From Opitutaceae bacterium (GTDB lineage: Bacteria > Verrucomicrobiota > Verrucomicrobiia > Opitutales > Opitutaceae): 6,262 bases of DNA. The notes beneath the pieces were generated by a model. It was given only the letters and a program-made list of their open reading frames with translations. It ran no database searches and had not been told where the DNA came from. The number at the start of each line of letters is the position of its first letter. Position 1 is the first letter of the stretch. Positions 1-4,969 of the stretch are shown here, one piece after another. The stretch spans positions 1 to 6,262 of the forward strand of contig JANXSC010000339.1 in the NCBI GenBank assembly GCA_025352845.1, written 5' to 3'. A program made the position numbers and the translations under genes.

Positions 1-46
1 CCCGCGTTTCCGTCGCTCCCAAACGCGGGCTGAAGCACCGCGCTAC
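1..46. repeat. REP-like palindrome, truncated by the window edge
   Basis: Bases 1-9 (CCCGCGTTT) are the exact reverse complement of 21-29 (AAACGCGGG), separated by 11 bases. Bases 24-42 also fold into a smaller hairpin: CGCGG at 24-28 pairs with CCGCG at 38-42, and GC at 29-30 with GC at 35-36, leaving one bulged A. Read on the minus strand the unit begins GTAG at 46-43, the tetranucleotide typical of one class of REP elements. The layout fits the right half of an inverted REP pair whose left half lies mostly outside the window. It could also act as a terminator for an upstream gene, but no T-tract follows. The repeat is seen directly; the REP label is an inference. Confidence 0.6.
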
Positions 47-103
47 ACCCAACCGCCGTTTCATTTTTTGTGATGTTTCGTGTTTTTTGTGGCCAATAAT
101 CCG
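47..103 (+). promoter_or_regulatory. AT-richer leader of the nSTAND gene, putative promoter region
   Basis: This short stretch is markedly richer in T and A than the rest of the window (T-runs at 64-69 and 84-88), which is what a promoter region in a GC-rich genome often looks like. AATAAT at 95-100 is close to a -10 box, but no -35 box lies at proper spacing and the position would give an almost leaderless transcript. No Shine-Dalgarno sequence precedes ATG 104. Only the base composition is solid. Confidence 0.25.
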
Positions 104-574
104 ATGCCGCCCAATTCCTCCGCGCCCACGCCGTCTCCCGCCATCGATCCGCAGAATCCGTGGCTCGGCCTGGCCTCGTTCACCGAAGAGACGCGCGCCT
201 ATTTTCACGGGCGCGACGAGGAAGTCGCGGAACTCGGCCGGCGCGTGCAGCGCAAGCTTCTCACCATCCTCTTCGGCCAGTCGGGTCTCGGCAAAACTTC
301 GATCCTTCGCGCCGGCATCGTCCCACGGCTTCGGCCCGAGGGGTATTGCCCCGTTTACGTGCGCCTCGACTACGGGCGCGAGTCGCCGCCGCCGTCGGAG
401 CAGATCAAGCAGGCGATCCTCCGCGCCACGCGGGACGCTGGCGTGTGGACGCAACCGGGCGTCTCGGCGCAGGGCGAGTCGCTCTGGGAATTTCTCCACC
501 ACCGCGACGACATCCTCCGCGACCGGACCGGCCGTGCCCTTATCCCGCTGCTCATCTTCGATCAGTTCGAGTAG
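104..574 (+). CDS. N-terminal P-loop fragment of the nSTAND NTPase
   Basis: If the TAG is real and not read through, translation yields 156 residues. They contain the nSTAND1 entry motif (NPWLGL at about 18-23, FHGRDEE at 34-40), the Walker A loop GQSGLGKTS (58-66) and the hydrophobic Walker B strand ending in LLIFDQFE (149-156). The product stops at the second acidic residue of Walker B, lacks the rest of the NTPase fold and the membrane and TPR parts, and is unlikely to hydrolyse ATP. GTG at 80 would add eight residues (MFFVANNP) that look unlike the family. This is the 5' piece of the interrupted gene at 104-3385, not an independent gene. Confidence 0.5.
   Translation: MPPNSSAPTPSPAIDPQNPWLGLASFTEETRAYFHGRDEEVAELGRRVQRKLLTILFGQSGLGKTSILRAGIVPRLRPEGYCPVYVRLDYGRESPPPSEQIKQAILRATRDAGVWTQPGVSAQGESLWEFLHHRDDILRDRTGRALIPLLIFDQFE
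572..574 (+). other. In-frame TAG replacing the second Walker B glutamate codon
   Basis: The codons run GAT CAG TTC GAG TAG ATT TTC ACG, that is D-Q-F-E-stop-I-F-T. The nSTAND1 family usually has DQFEE followed by a hydrophobic residue and F at this place, so a single G-to-T change from GAG explains the stop. The frame is the same on both sides; no insertion or deletion is needed. Confidence 0.9.
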
Positions 575-706
575 ATTTTCACGCTCGCGCAGGGCGACGA
601 TTTCGGACGGCAGCGCGCCGCGCAGTTTCTCGAAGACCTCGCCGATCTCGTGGAAAACCGCGCGCCCCGCGTGCTCGAGGCCCGGCTGGAGGCCGACGAG
701 GCGGGC

Positions 707-3385
707 ATGGAGAAATTCGATTTCACGCGGGCCGACTACCGCATCCTGATTGCGCTCCGCGAGGATTACCTCGCGCACCTCGAGAGCCTCAAGAACACGA
801 TGCCCTCCGTCACGCAGAACCGGATGCGCCTCGCGCGCATGACCGGCGCGCAGGCCCTCGCCGCCGTCACTCGCCCCGGCCGCGCGCTCGTGAGCGAAGC
901 GGTGGCGCGGCAAATCGTGGGCTTTGTCTCCGGGACCGTTGAAGGGCCGGGGTCTCCCGACCCCGCCGCTCCGGGCTCGGCGGCAGCGGGAGATGCCGCC
1001 CTCCAACAGGCCGAGGTCGAGCCCTCGCTGCTCAGCCTCGTGTGCCGCGAGCTGAACGAAACGCGCCGCACCCGCGGCCACGCCGAGATTTCCGCCGACC
1101 TCCTCGCCGGTTCGCGCGACACGATTCTCACGGAGTTCTACGAGCGCACGCTCGCCGACCAGCCCGCCGGCGTGCGTGCGTTCATCGAGGACGAGTTGCT
1201 CACTGACTCCGGCTACCGCGAGAGCATCGCGGAGGAGCGCGTGAAAAAAGGTTTCGCCGCCGCCGGCGCACCGCCCGCCTCGCTCGCTGCGCTGATCGAC
1301 CGCCGCCTGCTGCGCGTCGAGGAGCGCCTCGACGTGCGCCGCGTGGAGCTGACGCACGACGTGCTCGTCGGCGTCGTGAAGGCGAGCCGCGACGTGCGGC
1401 AGGCCCGCGAGAGCAAGGCCGCCATGCAGCGCCAGCTCGCGGAGACGAAGGCGAAGGAAGCCGCCACCCACGCGCAGTTGGTGCGCGCGCGTCTCATCGC
1501 CACAGTCTGCACGGTCCTGGCCATCGGCGCGATCGGCGCCGCGGCGTGGGGTTGGGTTAACCAGCGTCGGGCGGCGGCGGCCGAGGATCGCGTGGCGCTG
1601 GAACGCGACCGCGCGCAGCTGGCGCGCGCGGAAGCGGAGCGGCTCGTGTCGTTCCTGCTCGACGATCTCTACACCCAGCTGGAGCCGACGGGACGCGTGG
1701 AGATTGTCGGCGGCCTGGCGAAACGTGCGCTGACGTATTTCGACGCGCTGCCGAAAGAGTTCATGGATGCGCGCAGCGATCGCTACCGCGCCATCGCGCT
1801 CAGCCGGCTCGGGCTCTCGCTCTCGATGAAGGGGAAGACCCTTGAGGCGGAGGAACCCTTGATTGATGCGGAGCGACTATTTCAGGCGCTGCGGGAGAAA
1901 GGCGATCAGTCGTCCGAGGTGGCGGTCGAACTCGCCGCCGTGCTCCGCCAGCAAAGCCGCAACGCCTATCTGCAAAGCCGCCCGCAGGGCGCCATCGACA
2001 TCGGGCAGCGCGGGCTCGACGTGATCGTCCCTGTCGTGGGGGCTCCGGAAGCTTCGCTCGGGGCCAAGCTGGAGTTTGGCCGCACCCAGATGAATCTCGG
2101 CTTCGCCCTGCTGCGCGACCGTCAGTTTCCGGCGTCACTGGTTAGCCTCGAGCAGGCGCGGGCGGTGTTTCGTGCCTTGGGGGACGATCCGGCGGCGCGG
2201 CAGCGGGCGAGCGTGTTTTTCGGCGAGACCACGGCGTGGCTGGCCGAGACGTTGCGTTTCACCGGCCGCGGGTTGGAAGTGCCCGCGGTCGTCGACGAGG
2301 CCATGCGGATCGTCGACGAGGCCGTGCAGCGGGAGGCGGGCAATCTCGGCGCTCTGCGTTCGCGTGCGCTCCTCGGCAGCCGGATCACCCAGATCGCACT
2401 CGATGCCTTCGACTATGCGAAAGCCGAGACCCAGGGGCGGCAGGTGGCCGACGACTACACCGAGTTTCTCCGCTTCGATCCCGACAACGATTCCGCCCGG
2501 GGCAACCGGCGGGTGGTGCAAAATCTCGTCGCGCAGGCGTTGTGGCGGCAGGGTCGGCTCGACGAGACCATCGCGCTGACCAAGGCCGGGGTGCGCGAGG
2601 CGATCGAGCACGGTGGTTCACCGAGCTCTCTCACGGGCGCCGCCTTTGCGGTGGCGCGCGTCGACAATCTGGAGGCCGCGCTCGGCCGCGTGACCGATCT
2701 CAATGCGGCGCTGGCTGACGGGGACCGCCTCCGCGCCAAGGCGACGGCGCAAACGGACGCGGAGAGTTTCTTCCGCGACCTGCTGCCCATTTGGAATGAG
2801 GGCACTCGCGCCGATATGAAGCTCGCCTCGGGTCAAACGGCGGCGGCGTTGAACGCCGCGCGGGCGATGGAGGGCAAACTTGCCGCGATGAAACCGCTTT
2901 CGGGTTTGGAGAAATTGTCCTACCGCGGCTCCATGCAGGCCAACCAGCGGTTGCAAACTGTCGCCTGTCTCGCGTTGCGGCAGTGGGCCGATGCCGCGCG
3001 CACGGGCCGCGCCTTGCTCGTGGGCCGCCCCGACGCCGACGATATCTCGGTGAGTGCGTTCGACGAACTGGCTGCCGACCGGGCGCTCGTCGCCGTCGCT
3101 CTCGCGCGCAACGGCGAACGGGAGGAGTCACGGAAACTCCGGGACGAGGCTACGGCGTATTTCACCAAGCTGCTTGCCGCCGGGGCCGACGACCACGAGA
3201 CCCGTTTTCAATCGGCCACGCTGGCGCTCGTGTGGGGTTTGTTGAGCGACGCGGCGGCGGAAAAGCGCACGGCCTTCTCCGCCGGCCTCGCCGAAATTGC
3301 CGCGATGCCCGCGCAACCGCGCCAGCTCCGTTGGGTGCGCGAGCTCAAGGCGACGCTGGAGCAGGAACTCGCGCAGGCGAAGTAA
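707..3385 (+). CDS. C-terminal fragment of the nSTAND protein (membrane helix plus TPR-like region), possible re-initiation product
   Basis: This is the part of the interrupted gene that could still be made on its own, 892 residues from ATG 707. GAGG at 698-701 lies five bases before that ATG and is the best ribosome-site candidate near the break; GTG 650 is an earlier but weaker start. The fragment keeps the distal half of the NTPase region (LREDY, the CRELNE segment, THDVL), the coiled coils, the membrane helix at about 1493-1558 and the whole helical C-terminus with TPR-like pairs such as the one around 1780-1900. It lacks Walker A and Walker B, so it could not act as an ATPase. The 24 residues encoded by 938-1009 are a proline/alanine/glycine-rich insert from a palindromic element. 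Whether it is expressed cannot be told from sequence. Confidence 0.55.
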   Translation: MEKFDFTRADYRILIALREDYLAHLESLKNTMPSVTQNRMRLARMTGAQALAAVTRPGRALVSEAVARQIVGFVSGTVEGPGSPDPAAPGSAAAGDAALQQAEVEPSLLSLVCRELNETRRTRGHAEISADLLAGSRDTILTEFYERTLADQPAGVRAFIEDELLTDSGYRESIAEERVKKGFAAAGAPPASLAALIDRRLLRVEERLDVRRVELTHDVLVGVVKASRDVRQARESKAAMQRQLAETKAKEAATHAQLVRARLIATVCTVLAIGAIGAAAWGWVNQRRAAAAEDRVALERDRAQLARAEAERLVSFLLDDLYTQLEPTGRVEIVGGLAKRALTYFDALPKEFMDARSDRYRAIALSRLGLSLSMKGKTLEAEEPLIDAERLFQALREKGDQSSEVAVELAAVLRQQSRNAYLQSRPQGAIDIGQRGLDVIVPVVGAPEASLGAKLEFGRTQMNLGFALLRDRQFPASLVSLEQARAVFRALGDDPAARQRASVFFGETTAWLAETLRFTGRGLEVPAVVDEAMRIVDEAVQREAGNLGALRSRALLGSRITQIALDAFDYAKAETQGRQVADDYTEFLRFDPDNDSARGNRRVVQNLVAQALWRQGRLDETIALTKAGVREAIEHGGSPSSLTGAAFAVARVDNLEAALGRVTDLNAALADGDRLRAKATAQTDAESFFRDLLPIWNEGTRADMKLASGQTAAALNAARAMEGKLAAMKPLSGLEKLSYRGSMQANQRLQTVACLALRQWADAARTGRALLVGRPDADDISVSAFDELAADRALVAVALARNGEREESRKLRDEATAYFTKLLAAGADDHETRFQSATLALVWGLLSDAAAEKRTAFSAGLAEIAAMPAQPRQLRWVRELKATLEQELAQAK
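938..1007. repeat. 70-bp intragenic inverted-repeat element in the nSTAND gene
   Basis: The ends are inverted copies: GTTGAAGGGC at 938-947 against GCCCTCCAAC at 998-1007, nine of ten matching. Inside, CGGGGTC (948-954) pairs with GACCCCG (959-965) around a TCCC loop, and CCGCCG (963-968) pairs with CGGCGG (978-983). TCTCCCG at 953-959 recurs inverted at 987-993, so the right half looks like a diverged inverted copy of the left. It encodes a Pro/Ala/Gly-rich stretch between the FVSG and VEPSLL segments, which are conserved in the NTPase family and normally lie close together. This looks like a palindromic element inserted into the gene and kept in frame. Confidence 0.65.
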
Positions 3386-3395
3386 GCGTGATCAA

Positions 3396-3415
3396 GGCGC
3401 GACCGGCTCCGCGCC
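3396..3415. terminator. Hairpin between the convergent nSTAND and SLOG genes
   Basis: GGCGCG at 3396-3401 pairs with CGCGCC at 3410-3415 across an eight-base loop. It lies in the 33-base gap between the two stop codons, where a bidirectional terminator is expected. No run of T follows on either strand, so it would be a weak intrinsic terminator at best. Confidence 0.35.
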
Positions 3416-3418
3416 AGT

Positions 3419-4894
3419 TCAGTGCGATTCGCTGAAGCTCGTGATCGAGTGCCACTCGAACACTTCCTGCAGCAGCACGCGCTCGGCCTTCGCGATCGCG
3501 CGCTCGAGTCCGGCCCACGTCTGGCTGTGGGCGATTTCCTTCCGCACCGTCTCCAGCCGGATGCACATCTCGCGGTAGCGCGCGACGCGCCGGTGCAGAT
3601 CGTTGATTGAGATGAGCGACATGAACGCCGCCGCCAGCACCGGCAGCATGATCGGGGCGAAATAAAACGCCGCGGCTGTGACCCACGGCGCGAGTTCCCA
3701 ATGGAAAACTTCCTGTAGCGCGTAGCCCGTCGTAAACACGATCGCGCCGACCGAGCACGTGACGAAGCCGGCCCGCAGCCGCGCGAGCAGCGGAATCGCC
3801 TTCGCTTCCTGGCGGACGAAATAACGGAGCTGATCCTCGATGCGTTCCTTGAGGTAGCGCTGTTTGAAGGTGTCGAAGTCCGGCCGCGCCTCGCGCGAGG
3901 CGCGGCGGTGGAGCACATCGAGCGAGCGGCGCAGCGGCTCGAGGCCTGACCAGTCGAAATCCGCAAAGAGTCGCGTCGCCCGCGGTAGCCCCCAGATCGC
4001 GAGCGCCGAGCGCGTGATCTCGGCGGACAGGCGGCAGCGCGTCCAGTGGTGTTGCGTGTGGCGATGGCGCATCACGACGGCGAGCGCCAGCGCTCCGATG
4101 AGGCAGAGCAGTTTGCCCCACGGGAGCGCGCTCCAGTGTAACCCAAAGGCGAGGGAAGCGGTCGCCAGGACCGTCGCCAGCACGTGGAGCCCGAGCGTGA
4201 GCGCGATCAACAGCCGGAAATGCGGCGAGCTGTGCGTCGCGGCCTCGTCGATTTTTTTCTGGAACGCCGCAACCCGCTCGAACGCCGAGGCCCCTTTGCC
4301 GAGCGCACCACCCGGGACTTTGTTCAGATAGCGGAGATTGGCGTCATGCAGCCGCAGCTGCTCGAAATTTTCCCGGCGCACGACCTTCGTCTCGGGGTTG
4401 AGTATGACGATGGGCCGGCCCATCGCGCGCGCATACGCGACGACATCGGCCGTGCCGCCCTTGCCGCGCGCCGGGAGTCCGTCCCATACGGCGAGGAGCA
4501 CGTCGCAGCTGTTCACGATTTCAAAACCGCCCGTGAGATACGCTTCCTCGCGCGAGCCCGGCTCCGCGGCGATTTCCAAATGCTCCGCGCGATCGAGCAG
4601 CGCCCGCACGTCCCGCCATTCCTCGGCGGAAAAATCGCGCTCAAAATCTGCCAGCGGCAGCGGCAACACCGCCTCCCAACCCAGCCCGAGATCGAGCGCC
4701 GCGCGCACGAAGATCAAATCGGCACCTGCGGCGGCCGACGACATCGCGATCCATTCGCCGGGCGCCTCGCGTTGCAGTTCCTGCAGTGCCTCGCTGATCA
4801 ATTTGGCGGTGCCGCCCGCGTCGGCCAGCTGCCGGTGGCCGGTGAATCCGACGACGTGGAAAAACGGCAGCTGGCTGGTGGCGGCGGAGGACAT
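3419..4894 (-). CDS. SLOG-domain protein with two C-terminal SLATT-like two-helix membrane modules
   Basis: Numbered from ATG 4894 (491 residues), the N-terminus is a Rossmann-like SLOG domain: GFTGHR at 16-21, SSAAAGADL at 52-60, then CDVLLAVWDG (130-139) and ARGKGGT (142-148), the glycine-rich nucleotide-binding loops of the family. Two hydrophobic hairpins follow, about 226-250 with 258-275 and 374-394 with 402-428. Each is followed by an amphipathic helix with the aromatic and charged pattern of SLATT domains (WTRCRLSAEITR at 284-295; RYREMCIRLETVRKEI at 439-454; ERVLLQEVFEWH at 471-482). SLOG domains are thought to bind or process nucleotide-derived ligands, and SLATT modules are predicted membrane effectors that would permeabilise the cell when triggered. 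TTG 4936 would add 14 residues; ATG 4894 is preferred since the SLOG motif begins soon after. It converges with the nSTAND gene and diverges from the TIR gene. Fold assignment is good; function is inferred. Confidence 0.85.
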   Translation of the reverse strand: MSSAATSQLPFFHVVGFTGHRQLADAGGTAKLISEALQELQREAPGEWIAMSSAAAGADLIFVRAALDLGLGWEAVLPLPLADFERDFSAEEWRDVRALLDRAEHLEIAAEPGSREEAYLTGGFEIVNSCDVLLAVWDGLPARGKGGTADVVAYARAMGRPIVILNPETKVVRRENFEQLRLHDANLRYLNKVPGGALGKGASAFERVAAFQKKIDEAATHSSPHFRLLIALTLGLHVLATVLATASLAFGLHWSALPWGKLLCLIGALALAVVMRHRHTQHHWTRCRLSAEITRSALAIWGLPRATRLFADFDWSGLEPLRRSLDVLHRRASREARPDFDTFKQRYLKERIEDQLRYFVRQEAKAIPLLARLRAGFVTCSVGAIVFTTGYALQEVFHWELAPWVTAAAFYFAPIMLPVLAAAFMSLISINDLHRRVARYREMCIRLETVRKEIAHSQTWAGLERAIAKAERVLLQEVFEWHSITSFSESH

Positions 4895-4969
4895 GCGGCG
4901 AGCGCAACCGGTGGCGGCGCGAGATTCGACTGGCAAGGCCGAAGCGCGGCGGCATCAACGATACGACCT
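4895..4969. promoter_or_regulatory. Divergent intergenic region between the SLOG and TIR genes
   Basis: These 75 bases are the only space for promoters and ribosome sites of both divergent genes. I see no convincing -10/-35 pair and no Shine-Dalgarno sequence on either side: TTGCCA (minus strand, 4936-4931) resembles a -35 box but has no -10 partner, and GATACG at 4960-4965 is too near the TIR start. Control shared by the two genes is possible because they share this region, but no operator is visible. Confidence 0.3.

Larger units (their letters stand above)
104..3385 (+). pseudogene. nSTAND1-type NTPase with membrane helix and TPR-like C-terminus, interrupted by an in-frame TAG
   Basis: Read through the TAG, this is one 1093-codon frame. 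The N-terminal NPWLGL...FHGRDEEVAEL region and Walker A GQSGLGKTS (residues 58-66) match the nSTAND1 class of STAND NTPases. Walker B should read DQFEE, but codon 157 (572-574) is TAG instead of the expected GAG. After the stop the family pattern resumes without a shift: IFTL, LREDY (218-222), a VEPSLLSLVCRELNE segment, and THDVL (417-421). Then come a coiled coil (about 429-463), one membrane helix (about 464-485), a second coiled coil (486-520) and a long helical TPR-like region to the end. STAND proteins are ATP-driven sensors used in signalling and defence. GTG 80 is an alternative start; ATG 104 is preferred because the homologous part begins just after it. The rest of the frame is clean, so the break is recent, tolerated or a sequencing error. 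The class is fairly sure; the loss of function is not. Confidence 0.75.

Noticed and set aside
572..574. TAG used as a sense codon through an alternative genetic code or pyrrolysine
   Set aside because: Only this one in-frame TAG occurs in about 2000 codons of credible coding sequence, and the expected residue is an ordinary conserved glutamate, so a point mutation or error is simpler.
540..660. Programmed frameshift between the two nSTAND pieces
   Set aside because: Both pieces are in the same frame and the missing codons between them translate to family-like sequence, so no shift is needed.
160..942. Long overlapping plus-strand open frames at 87-749 and 160-942
   Set aside because: They overlap the nSTAND frame, are Arg/Pro/Ser-rich as GC-rich shadow frames are, and lack any domain. 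The nSTAND frame has clear motifs on both sides of the stop.
3864..4331. Plus-strand open frames inside 3864-4331 and 4338-5009
   Set aside because: Antisense shadows of the SLOG/SLATT gene, with Ser/Arg-rich composition and no motifs.
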